Origin: Parasitella parasitica
Lineage: Eukaryota > Mucoromycota > Mucoromycetes > Mucorales > Mucoraceae
DNA: 35,244 nt
Assembly: GCA_025201805.1 (NCBI GenBank)
Contig: MU619248.1
Location: forward strand, 1-35,244
Direction of reading: 5' to 3'
A program made the position numbers and the translations under genes. The notes under the pieces are model-generated. The model worked only from the letters and a program-made list of their open reading frames with translations, searched no databases and was not told the DNA's origin. Positions within the stretch are counted from its first letter, which is position 1. The number at the start of each line of letters is the position of its first letter. This document shows positions 20,203 to 30,663 of this stretch, in pieces.

Positions 20203-22560
20203 ATGCTACCTGCTTTACCGACAATGCATTTATTGTTTTGCCTCATCGTCTGTGTTGGGTTTATTCATGCTTCACCTTTACACAAAAGCAGGACTGTCCA
20301 GATAAACATAGAGCACTGGCTCAACAATAGAGCATTTGGAGCCAACGGTGATTTTGATGGTGTGGGGACGTACTTTGAGCAAAATCCATTACACAAGCCA
20401 GAGTTATTAGTGGACTACAGGAGTTTTGCATCCCAAAAAGCGTCCTCGAGTGACAACATTCAGCAATCAAACACAAATGACACGGTCATTCCACTAAACC
20501 AAGCTGCAGCAAAAAATGTGACATTGGGTGCGTTGTATATGCTTGTGTCGTCGAGTCATGGACCATGCACAGTCGACGTGGCCGTCACCTACAATGATGC
20601 TACTACAGATGAAACAACCTTGAGCTTGCCCGACTGGCAGGACCAGCATACAAGTCAGATGGAGCGTTATCAGGCTATTCAGTATCGCCTGTCAAATGGG
20701 GGCCAAGGCGCTCTGTTCAGTGTGCCTATCTACGTCGATCCTAGCAAGGTGCCTGTGTCTATCACTCTTCCGCCAACAGACCGCGAGGCTGCTGTCCATG
20801 TTTTTGCTATTACAGGCTACAATTCTCAGCCATCATCATCATCATCGTCTTTGTTAGTTTCAAGCGTCAGGCCCACAAACGAATGGATAAATGGTCAGCA
20901 TCAGGTCGTACAGGTCAATTTGCATAATTTGAATTCCAAATGGGCACAGGATACACAAGTGCACGTGAGCAGTGAGCAGGTCAGAACGGTTGAACCTGGA
21001 CACGTTAGAGCAATAGCACCTGGCCATGTCCATACAGTGCGTGTAATCGTGCAAGCTCATCTTGCCGTCTCAAACAGACCAGTCTCGGTATCATGTTCAT
21101 TTAGCGGACGCAGACTCATGAAAACCACTGTACCGTTGTCACTGCGGCAGACAAGTCAGTTCCACGCTACATCCGCCTCAGTGCAGCAGCACAGGTCGCC
21201 ATATTGGCTCAAACAATCCAAGTTTGGGATCTTTATTCATTGGGGGCTTTATTCGGTGCCGTCATGGGCTCCTGTAGGCGAATCGTATGCAGAGTGGTAC
21301 TGGTGGCGCATGAACCATATGGATGACCCAGCCTATAAGTATCATCGCAAACGCTATGGGGACAATTTTGAATACGATGATTTTTCAGCGCACTGGAAGC
21401 CTGTACATTTCGATCCTCGCAGCTGGCTTCGCCTTGTCAATAAATCCAGGGCAAAGTACTTTGTGTTCACGACAAAGCACCATGACGGAATAGCCCTCTT
21501 CAATACGAATGTCACGGACAGGTCTACGATGCATCTACTGCAGACAAAACGAGACTTTGTTAAAGAATTGATGGATGTAGCAGAAAGGGAGTACCCTCAA
21601 TTGAAGCGCGGACTATACTGTAGGTTTATATACGTATATAATAGTCTCGTCATATATAACTTTGACTAATACGTAACAGTTTCTTTGCCGGAATGGTATC
21701 ATCCCCAGTACAAGGACGACTCGCTCGGATGGCATGGGCCCCCTTTGAATCCCTACACAGGACAGCAAGTTAAATACACTGGAAGCAGAGCCATTACTGA
21801 TTTTGTGAATGAACTCCAAGTGCCCCAGTTTCAGGAACTAGTAGGATACAAGCCAGACATCTTATGGTGCGACATTGGTGGCATTCACAATTCAAGCGTG
21901 TGGCAATCCAGCTACTTTAACCAAGCACTCCAATCGGGGAAACAAGTGGCTGTGAACGATCGATGTGGCGATGCCAGCGCATCTGATTTTACGACAGTAG
22001 AATACAAAGCTGTTGTAGACACACCTACTCGTTTCTGGGAAGCTACAAGAGGCATGGATCCGTACTCTTTTGGTTATAATAGAGAAACCACGCCTGAGGC
22101 TTATGCCAGCGCTTCTGATTTAATACAAGATTTGGTAGACGCAGTTTCTCGCGGCGGCAACTTTCTGTTGAACATCGGACCCAAGGCATCGGGCCAAGTG
22201 CCACAGCCCATGATCGATAGATTGACTACTATCGGGAGTTGGCTGGATGCTGTTGGCGAAAGTATTTTTGACACTGTGCCTTACTGGATCACGTCTGCAA
22301 GGGGCCAGTTGAGATTTACGGCGAGCCAAGATGGCAGATCAGTGTATGTGTTTTCATTCAAGAAAAGACTTGAAGGACGCCAAACTCTGAGAGTTGCTAC
22401 GCCACTGCCCATCCAGCGTAACGCTACTATAACACTGTTGAATAACATTCATAATACCGCTGTTGAGTGGCAATACAACAGTATAGGAAATGTAGTGATA
22501 GAGTTTGATGCACCGACAAATGTCTCAAATGCGCTTGTATTTAAAATTACTTTGTTCTAG
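20203..22560 (+). CDS. secreted alpha-L-fucosidase, GH29
   Basis: Two exons, 20203-21619 and 21680-22560, give 765 residues; the intron is 60 nt, GT-AG, with CTAAT near its end. The N-terminus is a signal peptide (hydrophobic core LLFCLIVCVGFIHA). The catalytic GH29 domain runs from about residue 335: FGIFIHWGLYSVPSWAP, SYAEWYWWRM, YFVFTTKHHDG, and across the splice GLYFSLPEWYHPQY. The nucleophile should be Asp at about residue 537 in ILWCDIGG, where most family members have W-F-D-G. RGGNFLLNIGP closes the barrel. An extra region of about 300 residues precedes the GH29 domain; its FGANGDFDGVGTYF segment resembles an N-terminal motif in NPCBM/NEW3-associated secreted glycosidases, so it may be an accessory carbohydrate-binding or beta-sandwich module. 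The enzyme should release L-fucose from glycans outside the cell. Its stop is 27 bases from the BRF1 stop. Confidence 0.93.
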
Positions 22561-22587
22561 ATAGAATACATAAACACATGCTATTAT

Positions 22588-25150
22588 TTAATAATCGTCG
22601 TCATCGTTATCATCTCCATAGTCATCATAGTCGATGGGTTCTGATTCCACGAATTTGGTACGAGCATCGCGCAAGAAACGCTCCTCATCGTCCATATCGT
22701 CATCGTCCATCTCTTCATCGTCATCGTCGTCATTATTATCGGCTGCAACTGCTGCTGCTTCCGGTGTTGTTGAAGCTGCTGCTAGTGCTGTAGGGGTTGC
22801 TGTGCTAGATCCATCTGCTCTTTTGCCAGTGGATGCAGTATCGCCTGGCTCTTCAACAACCTCATATTCTCCCACAACAGGCATTTCGTTGGTGCTGCCC
22901 ATCTTCTTCAAGGTGTCTCTCACTTTAATTTTGGCTATTGATTCAGGCGATTCAAACATGTCATCAAAGACAGCTTGGTTGATTTTCTTTGAGAGCTTTT
23001 TCTTCTCCAGCAACTGCTTGGCTGCTTCTGCTGGAGAGCTGGCTGGCAGCTGCTTTTTCTTTTTATGCTTATGCTTTCTTGTGGACGGCACACCCTTCTC
23101 GTTCTCTACCATGCGGCGAATCGCCATTTCTTCCAAATAGTCTTTATTGGCATTATACCACACTTTGGTCTTGAGGTTGACTTCTTCAGGCGTTAATATC
23201 ATAGCCTCGATTTCGTCGCAGTCCACACCAGACAGGTTTCCATTGTCTTCCTCGTCCTCCTCGTCCTCGTCCTCGTCCTCGTCCTCCTCCTCCTTCTTTT
23301 TCTTCTCTTTCTTCTCGTCTTTATTCTTATCATCAGCAATGGCCTGCGCTTCCTTCTCAAGGCTCTTGGCTGCCTGTAAGACGGAATCATCCCCCAGCCA
23401 GCTTTCCATTTCGTCAGCAATTTCTCTGGCGTCTTGTGCAAGCGTAGGGTTGAGCAATTCCTGTTCTTCCTGTGCAATTTGTAGCTTAGCAATGGCTGTG
23501 AGTTCTCGTTTTTGTTCGTCTGAGAATTTCTCGTATGCTGGGTGTTTGATGGGTATATAGCCAGCTTCCTTGTCTTCCACTAACGTCGCTTGAGTGTCTT
23601 CTAATGTTGTCTGTGTACCAATTTGCGTTGCTTCTAGATCTTGGGTTGATGGGAGGATTGACGCCTGCGCCGATAAAGATACTTGCACATCTGCAATTTC
23701 TTTGACCTCATTGTTTAAAGCTTCCTGAATCTGCTTTTCAATCAACTGTTCTTCAATGGCAATTGCATCTTGAAGATTATCCTTGGAATTTGCAACCTCA
23801 CCAAAATCAGAGGAGATTCTACGTACGGGTTTGGGCCCTTTGGCTCCGTTGTCGGATGCTGTGATATTCTTTTGATGGTCTCCAAAGGGGCCCACAATCT
23901 CCTCATCTGACACATCTACATCTTGTTCGACTTTGCCTGCAATCTTTTTGGAGGGTTGCAACGTATCAGTCTTGCCTTTCCCTTTTCTCTTGGAGCCAAC
24001 AGTCTCCACTGCTTCTTCTTCTTCTTTGACTTGTTCAATGCCATTCAAGGAATCGGGAGTACTGGCTCTACTAGACAGGCTCTCTGTTTCCTCCTGAATC
24101 TTGCGGTTCTTTTGGAACGATGGTGGATCTGCACGCTTCTCTAGCCAAATTGTTCTGAAATCGTGCACAGAAAGGTGAGCAGACTCTGTGTGGTTGAATT
24201 CTTGCAATCGCTTCTGGATCGTAACGTCAGCTACTTTGACGACATAGATCATTTCTCTAGTGGTTCTACGGAAGCCGTTCATCCTAGCTGCAATCAGTAA
24301 GCAAGCACCACATACGCCTGCCGGTCGTCTACCACTGCTAATCCAATCACGATCCATACGCTGTGCAAGCCGAACCGCATCCTGAGCCACACGCTGTGTA
24401 TAGTCACCGAAATCCAGAGCAGCAGCAAACCGACTGATATAGATAGACGGATCCACATGGGGCAGACTTAGACCGAGTACCCGACATAGCTTGAGAAAAG
24501 TGGCGCCTAATGTGAATACATTGACTTGCAGAATATCGCTGAAATCGATCAGCATGTGTGAGCTCTTTTCTGTTCTACAAACAGCATAGAGGCAGACAGC
24601 CGCAACATGATCGCTACGACGGCCGCGAGTAAACCGATTTATGACTGCAAGATTATAGTATCGTTGTGCGGCATCTCTGTAACGTTCTGGAAGTCGGACA
24701 GCATGAGCCAAGCTGGAGATTTTGACTCGGCCTATACCAACAGTTAGTTCCCCTGGTATGTCTTACCGGGTGTAAATGTTACTTGCCGTTTTCAATGGCT
24801 TGTTCTTGACCTTCTCTGCCTCTGTTTCTGCCAAATAAACCACCACCTGAAATGCGACCTAGTACCCCCATTTATCAACATCAAATGAGACCCAAAAATG
24901 CAATGCCATCACTTACCAGATTCGCCAGCATAAGAGCCCTGTAGAATTGCTTTGCCTCCAGATGTCTCACCAAAGGTTACTTCAGATACAATGGTATTTT
25001 CCTCAAGTACCTTTTTTTTTTCATTAAATGTCAATGCAACCAGTTATTAACAAGAGCAACAGCACTTACCGTACCACAATCTACACAATAGCTGGTTCCT
25101 GAAGAACTGTCTGATTCTGTTCTGTGCGATCCACAATTATGACAGCGCAT
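22588..25150 (-). CDS. BRF1: Brf1, TFIIIB subunit (RNA polymerase III initiation factor)
   Basis: Minus strand, four exons: 25150-25070, 25010-24917, 24858-24787 and 24731-22588, giving 796 residues. Exon 1 encodes a TFIIB-type zinc ribbon (CHNC...YCVDCG). Exons 2-3 encode the linker, with ITxxVTFGE-like IVSEVTFGETSGG and GRNRGREGQEQAIENG. Two cyclin folds follow (about 84-265: RVKISSLAHAVRLPERY, NRFTRGRRSDHVAAVCLYAVCR, RRPAGVCGACLLIAARMNG). The Brf1 homology II/TBP-binding segment is near 580-625 (DCDEIEAMILTPEEV, YLEEMAIRRM). The rest is acidic and disordered, with Asp/Glu runs encoded by GTCCTC-type repeats (about 23240-23290). Brf1 bridges TBP and Bdp1 and recruits Pol III to tRNA and 5S genes. 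The third intron is GC-AG (GCAAGT) with a perfect ACTAAC branch site. Confidence 0.93.
24732..24786 (-). other. GC-AG intron in BRF1
   Basis: The 55-nt intron starts GCAAGT and ends TATAG, with ACTAAC about 20 bases before the acceptor. Using it joins AIENG to RVKIS, the expected Brf1 linker. A nearby GT (GGTAAGAC) cannot be used because an in-frame stop precedes it. Confidence 0.85.
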
Positions 25151-26171
25151 ATTTTATATCTTTGTACAAGAAGCAAGTATAGAAAAAAAAAAAAAAAAAA
25201 AAAAAAAGAAAAATGTACAGCTTTGTTGTTTGGGGGGGGAGGCAATTGCACCGTCACCTGAAGGATTTGAAACGATAAATTGCTGCTACGAGCTTAGCCA
25301 ACCACCCTCTCAGTCCGGTTGGCCTGATAGCGCATCCATATTGACATGTATGATAATATCACCACACGTCAAGTCTATGCCGTCTCTTTTCCAGCACAGC
25401 TTCATTCGACCCATTCCTCACGGCTCCAATCCGTAGCCATTGATGTAAAGCAGCCCATCATTGCTGCTGGTAGTGCATGCTAATGCCCATCACTTCTCAT
25501 TGAACGTCTGTGCGCCTGCTGTATACAGGTGTCAACTTTAGCTCTTTAAAACGCTCTCTTCACATTGAGGATGCTGGCCCTAAAGCTCGCTTCCAAGTTG
25601 GAGCTCTCACGCAAAAAAAAAAAAAAAAAAAAAAAGTAACTGAACGGCCTGGAAAACAAAAAAGTGTCTAGCACAGTCATGATGGTCGATGCTGGTCGAT
25701 GCTGGTCGATGCTGGTCGATGCTGGTCGATGCTGGCCGATGCTGGCCGATGTTGGTCGATGCTGGTAGAGGAGCTACTGATGTGTCCTTGTATGGATTGT
25801 CGAAAATGTTGGCAACAATTTCAAAATCATCAAGTATCTATCATCTAACACTGATAAATACTGCAAAAAAGTTTCATCCATGATTCTCACATTCCCCATG
25901 ATGATATGCTTCTTATTTCTACATTTACTACGCATGTCATCTAAAGACATGTCCTTGAATAAAACCTGGGTCCAATATAAAGATGATTGTTAGCCTTGGC
26001 TCTTTCTCCATTTACCTGCGATGCTATCCAAATATTTCATAGCGTCGATGCTTCAGATAGACACCATGGGGTTCATCTTATTGCCAGCCAAACAGTGCAC
26101 AGTCACTGTTTCCTGTGATAACCTTCCAACCTGCTCAAGTTTTACACAACCGTCTCTACAACCATACAAGA
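25151..26171. other. divergent intergenic region BRF1 / ARP8
   Basis: About 1 kb between divergent genes. It holds an A-run at 25183-25207 (just upstream of BRF1 in its own direction, a T-run), another A-run at 25613-25635, and the 10-bp tandem array at 25681-25766. No gene is supported; a short open frame through the array is a repeat artefact. Confidence 0.6.
25681..25766 (+). repeat. 10-bp tandem array, unit GCTGGTCGAT, about 8.5 copies
   Basis: Eight 10-mers plus a partial unit, with substitutions in the first unit, two units reading GCTGGCCGAT and one GTTGGTCGAT. The period is close to one DNA helical turn. The array shares the core GATGCTGG with the 7-bp array at 18037-18085. It lies about 400 bases upstream of ARP8. 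Confidence 0.92.
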
Positions 26172-28661
26172 ATGGCTGATAATCTGCACAGCAACAACTT
26201 TCTAAAGAACTTGTCCCAGAAAAAGTACGCGTGGATGGAGGAGGCTTCATCACCAGCTTCTCCAGTAGCGAATGCCTCAGGTGCGACCAATGCCAGCACC
26301 TCAACTCATTCCACCTCCTCTTTGAGTCCTGATGCACGCTCCAAGAACAAGGACCATTCGACAACGGCAATGCCTTCATCCAAAAAAGCAACAAAGAAGC
26401 AGAAGATCGCACCTGAAGCTAGTAGCGAGACTTCTGCAACAATGTCGCTCAAGACATCATCCACTAATCATCATAAAAAAGGGTCTTCTGGTGCTGCAGT
26501 TTCCTCGTCCTCCTCCAAAAAGGAAAAGACTCATAAGAAGCAGAACGGGGGGCAAACATCAAAGACAACAGCGCCTTCATCTCCATCAACAGCATTGTCG
26601 GATGCTAATAGTCGAAGCGTAAAGCAAGAGGAAGCTTCAGCTGGATACATGAAGAATCAGCCTCTTTTCAAATACACTACCTTTCCTGTCAAGGGCTACA
26701 ACATTCTGCCAACGCGGAACATTACTAGCAACTACTCCAAGAACGACACATCTTACTTTCCTGGCCACAAGACAGGCAGCGAGGAACTATTGCCCAGCGT
26801 AAGATGGATACACCTGTACCAACCCATTGTGTAAATACATGTATATTTGCTAAATTCCAACACAATAGGCAGAGGAGGAATGGAGAGATACCATCATTAT
26901 CCACCCCGGCTCACGCAATCTGAGGATCGGCCTGGCATCAGAAGCGTTTCCCATATCCATTCCCCACGTCATTGCCAGAAAGTTTAATGCTATGGCCGAC
27001 ACCACAAATGACGATGACGACGACGACATGGATGTTGACCAGCCAGAACTCAATCAAGAAGAATACGACTATGCGTTGGAAGAAATTAGAGCCGAGCTGC
27101 GATGGCGCATGAAGAATGCAAAGCGCAGAGCAGTTCCGAATGCTGAGGGCCAGGTCATCGGATTCAACGCAACAGCTGTAAAAGAAACTATTCTCGACCA
27201 TAACGACCCTTACAAAGTGGAATGGATGGAGGTGAGCCAGGACATCCCGTACTTTGTAGGAGAAAAGGTAAATGCGTGTGCGTCGATTGCGGAGAGAGAG
27301 AGAGAGAGTCTCATTATTTGATTTGATGTAAAACAGGCTCTCAATGTGCCTGTAGCCAAAAACTCTTTGTATAAAGTGCGCTATCCTTGGAAGAATGGAA
27401 CGATAAACAACCAAGACTATCCGTCTGTGAATGCAGTTTTGAGCGATCTTGAAGCCATATGGACCGAGGCCCTCGTGAATGACCTTCAAATCGAAAGATC
27501 AGACTTCAAGGTACGTGGGTTGGTTGTAGAGGATGTTACTGGTACGCTATATTAATCGTCCTATTGCAGAATTGCAATGCGGTGCTGGTTATTCCTGACA
27601 AGCTAGACCATAGCTATCTCTGTGAATTGGTAACTATGATGCTGCGCTATATGAAATTCAGAGCAGTGATTATCCAGCAAGAGTCAACTGCTGCCACGTA
27701 CGGTGCCGGTGTCTCAAGCGCGGTAGTAGTCGATATTGGAGCACAAAAGACAAATATCGTCTGTATAGAGGACGGCGTGTGTCAACTAGAATCTCGTGTA
27801 TCCATTTCCCTTGGTGGAGATGACATTACAAAGACATTTGCCTCGTTTCTGCTCAAAAACAAGTTTCCTTACGCCGATATTGACCTGTCGACAACCTACG
27901 ACTGGAGATTAGCAGAGACCTTGAAGGAAAGGTGGTGTACAATGAACGAAGCTGACATTAGTGTGCAAGTTTACGACTTTTTCGCTCGAACGCCTTTCAA
28001 ACCAACGCTCAAATACCAATGCAAAGTGTACGACGAGGTTTTCCTGGCTCCTCTCTGCCTGGTTTACCCAAATATCTTGGAACCCAAGAACAAAAAAGTA
28101 AACTGGGTAAACAAGAATGTAACAGACGATGTCATTGAGGATTCCAATCTTGTAAGCTTGTACATGAAGTGGTGTGGAATTTGGTTTCATATTAATCACT
28201 GTTTTAGGCCAACCAAAGTAGTAATGACTCTAAAAACCAAGAGTACGACTCTTTCCCAATTGACGTTGCCATTGCGCAGTCTATCGTATCCGCTGCTAAT
28301 GGATCCGAAGAGAAGCTCAAGAGGTATTTTACTAGTATTATACTAGTTGGTGGCGGCGGCAAAGTCGTTAATTTCAGTAGAGTGCTTGAAGATCGGTAGG
28401 AGTCTTTTTCTTTTTTTTTTTTTTTTCTTTTTTTTTCTTAATAGTCTTGATAGTGTCCTCTCGACTGTGATTGCGCAAAAAGCAAACATAGACCGTGTGG
28501 AGGTAGTTCCTGCGCCAAGAGAGCTTGATCCCGAGGTCCTGGTGTGGAAAGGTGCCTCAGTCATGGCCAAGTTGGACTCTGCCAAAGACATGTGGATCGC
28601 AGATGCGGAATGGGAGCAAGCAGGCGCTAGATGTTTGAGAGAACGCGCATTATTAATGTAA
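26172..28661 (+). CDS. ARP8: Arp8, actin-related protein of the INO80 remodeler
   Basis: Six exons: 26172-26798, 26869-27267, 27337-27510, 27570-28151, 28208-28395 and 28445-28661, giving 728 residues with all junctions in frame. The first about 165 residues are a Ser/Thr/Lys-rich disordered tail, as in Arp8 orthologues, where it contributes to DNA binding. The actin fold starts with EEEWRDTIIIHPGSRNLRIG (about 210). It contains the ATP-site-like segments VVVDIGAQKTNIVCIEDG and SLGGDDITKTF, and SIILVGGGGKVVNF. It ends with the Arp8 signature WKGASVMAKLDSAKDMWI and GARCLRERALLM. An acidic Asp run (about residues 254-262) sits in an Arp8-type insertion. Arp8 binds actin, Arp4 and linker DNA in INO80, supporting nucleosome sliding. 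The stop overlaps an AATAAA at 28660. Confidence 0.92.
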
Positions 28662-29087
28662 TAAATACAAAATGCATGGCCGGTTAATGACGCTCCTTTT
28701 GTGATAAAAACTTGATACTGGTACAATTACAAGTGGTGCCTGAAATACTTGAATGGGTGTCATGTTCCCCTGATGATCTGTATCTTGGGTCGCGTACATT
28801 CATTAAATATAGTAGGAAATCCTGGTTTTTTTTTTTTTTTTTTTTGTGTTGCATTCCATTGAATTGCATATACATGAATACAAAAAAAAAGGTGTTTATT
28901 GCTGTATAAAGTAATGTGTTTGCATGATGAATGTCACCATGAAATTAAGCTTTTCAAATCAAGCCAAGAATTCAGGCACGCGCACAGCTGTCATGTATTT
29001 GTACAGGCAGCTAAATTGGCTGCACAGCCTACACTGAGGCTGAGTAGTACTATTTAACAAGCATCACTCTCTAAAGCCTCGCTTTCT

Positions 29088-29126
<39 letters not shown>

Positions 29127-29159
29127 CTCTCTCCTTTCTTTGATCCTAAAACATATACC
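28662..29159. other. spacer with T20 and T37 runs
   Basis: T-runs lie at 28826-28845 and 29090-29126. The second is 33 bases upstream of the next ATG and followed by a CTCTC-rich leader. No gene is supported. Confidence 0.7.
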
Positions 29160-30257
29160 ATGTCTCTTACAAATGGCGCCGCGTCATCCGTAGACAAACG
29201 ACTCTCAACTATTACCAACGATGACACTCGAGAAAAGATGCTGTACAAGCGACAGCAGTTACTGCAGACTTACTATGATAGTCTGCAGAACCAGGTAAAG
29301 CAATTTGAACAAGATTTGGCACAGACAATCCAGCAGAGACAAGATTGCGAAGTTGAGCTCAAGAAAGCCAAAGAGCGTAACGAGGAGCTCAAGACCAAAC
29401 TCAAAGATACACAAAACACCCTATATGAAACGACCAGGCCCATCAGAGTAACAGACGATGACTTCTCAACCATCATTGCAACGTTGGGTAAATTCTCGGG
29501 CAAAGTTACAAACTTCTCGCCCAATGCCAAGAGCGCCTTTCGATACATACACGACCCCGAACAAGCAAAGATATTTTTCTGTAGATTGTTTGAGGAAGAC
29601 GCTGCCCGTATCGAGACTTTGTTTGACAAGGCTTCGAATCCTGACAATAAAACGGATTACATGTTGGTGTCTGTGCTGGTCGAGCGTTATTTGACCGAAA
29701 AGATCGTGGCATCTGTGCTCAACGCTGGTATTCATTTAGATCCAGCCACAAATGAGTCGTTTGACAGGCTGAAAAACTTGTTTGCCGGCTCCCAGCATGA
29801 GGGATGGGCAAAGGATTTGAGACTTAAAACTGCAAAGGCCACGGCAGATTTGATACAAAGAAAAGATCCGCAGACACTGGCCACTATCGAACTGACAAAG
29901 ATGGCTATTGCTAAAGACATTGAAGACGCACTGAACCCGCTTTATGACATGACTCCAGCTATGCTGCAACGCATCAAAAAACTGGTTGACATGGCCTCTG
30001 ATCTATGCTTGCCCATCAATGGACAAGAGGATGTGATTGTCATGCACACGCTGCGTGCAAATGATAAAGTAATTGCAAACCAAGTCAAGCCTGCGTATCG
30101 CCATGTTGGCGATGAAAAAGAAGGCAATGAAAAGATCTACCTCGCTATTGCGCCTGTATTTTTAGCTAAAAGCACTGTAGAGGCAGACGATGAGGCGCTG
30201 ATTGAAAGTTATCTCGAAAACTATACACTTGTCTATCCTGGAAGAGCCATTTGGTAG
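29160..30257 (+). CDS. orphan coiled-coil protein, 365 residues
   Basis: Single uninterrupted exon. Residues about 24-90 form a strong coiled coil (REKMLYKRQQLLQTYYDSLQ, then KQFEQDLAQTIQQRQ and ELKKAKERNEELKTKLKD). The remainder is a mixed helical domain with aromatic-rich stretches (SAFRYIHDPEQAKIFFCRLF, LVERYLTEKI, EALIESYLENYTLVYPGRAIW). There is no signal peptide, membrane segment or zinc site. I do not recognise the family; the coiled coil followed by an all-alpha domain suits a scaffold or cytoskeletal/adaptor protein, but that is a guess. The start is the first ATG after a pyrimidine-rich leader. An AATAAA lies at 30345. Codon usage looks like its neighbours, and the absence of introns is notable between intron-rich genes. 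Confidence 0.75.
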   Translation: MSLTNGAASSVDKRLSTITNDDTREKMLYKRQQLLQTYYDSLQNQVKQFEQDLAQTIQQRQDCEVELKKAKERNEELKTKLKDTQNTLYETTRPIRVTDDDFSTIIATLGKFSGKVTNFSPNAKSAFRYIHDPEQAKIFFCRLFEEDAARIETLFDKASNPDNKTDYMLVSVLVERYLTEKIVASVLNAGIHLDPATNESFDRLKNLFAGSQHEGWAKDLRLKTAKATADLIQRKDPQTLATIELTKMAIAKDIEDALNPLYDMTPAMLQRIKKLVDMASDLCLPINGQEDVIVMHTLRANDKVIANQVKPAYRHVGDEKEGNEKIYLAIAPVFLAKSTVEADDEALIESYLENYTLVYPGRAIW

Positions 30258-30663
30258 CCTTTTAATTTAGAAAGAAAGGTCAATCTTGGACCTTGACTTT
30301 TGGATTCGGGGAGGGGGGGGGGTTTTTTTCCAAGGACTATTCTCAATAAATAAAACATGTGCATCTTGATTTATTAATTTAGCAGTAAAATAGTAGATTC
30401 ATGCCAAAAATACTGTATTTTGAAAAAACACCAAGCGTACCTTTGGATACATTAGAAGCCAGAGTTCATCTGTGAAGAAAGAGAATATTTTCTTTGTTCT
30501 TTTCTAGAAAGTATGAGGCTTTACTGTAATCTCATTGCGTATAATTCTATCAACTGTGTCACTTTTTATACAGCGACTGTTTTCGTCTGCGTTTTCCTGC
30601 AGTGCCAGCACAAGATCTTTTTTTTTTTTTTTCACCTTTATACCAATAGCCATTCTTCATTTG
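30258..30663. other. spacer before the DDB1-like gene
   Basis: It contains the 3' UTR of the coiled-coil gene, a G-run near 30312 and a T-run near 30620. An in-frame extension upstream of 30664 exists, but its content is T-run derived and not protein-like. Confidence 0.5.

Noticed and set aside
22634-23560. Plus-strand Ser-rich open frames
   Set aside because: They are antisense to the Asp/Glu-rich part of BRF1.
25689-25883. 64-codon open frame over the 10-bp array
   Set aside because: The repeat produces a periodic peptide, with no start context or conserved continuation.
28324-28346. Possible intron GT...AG in ARP8 exon 5
   Set aside because: It is only 23 nt, below the size of any other intron here, and would delete the conserved YFTSIILVGGGG strand.
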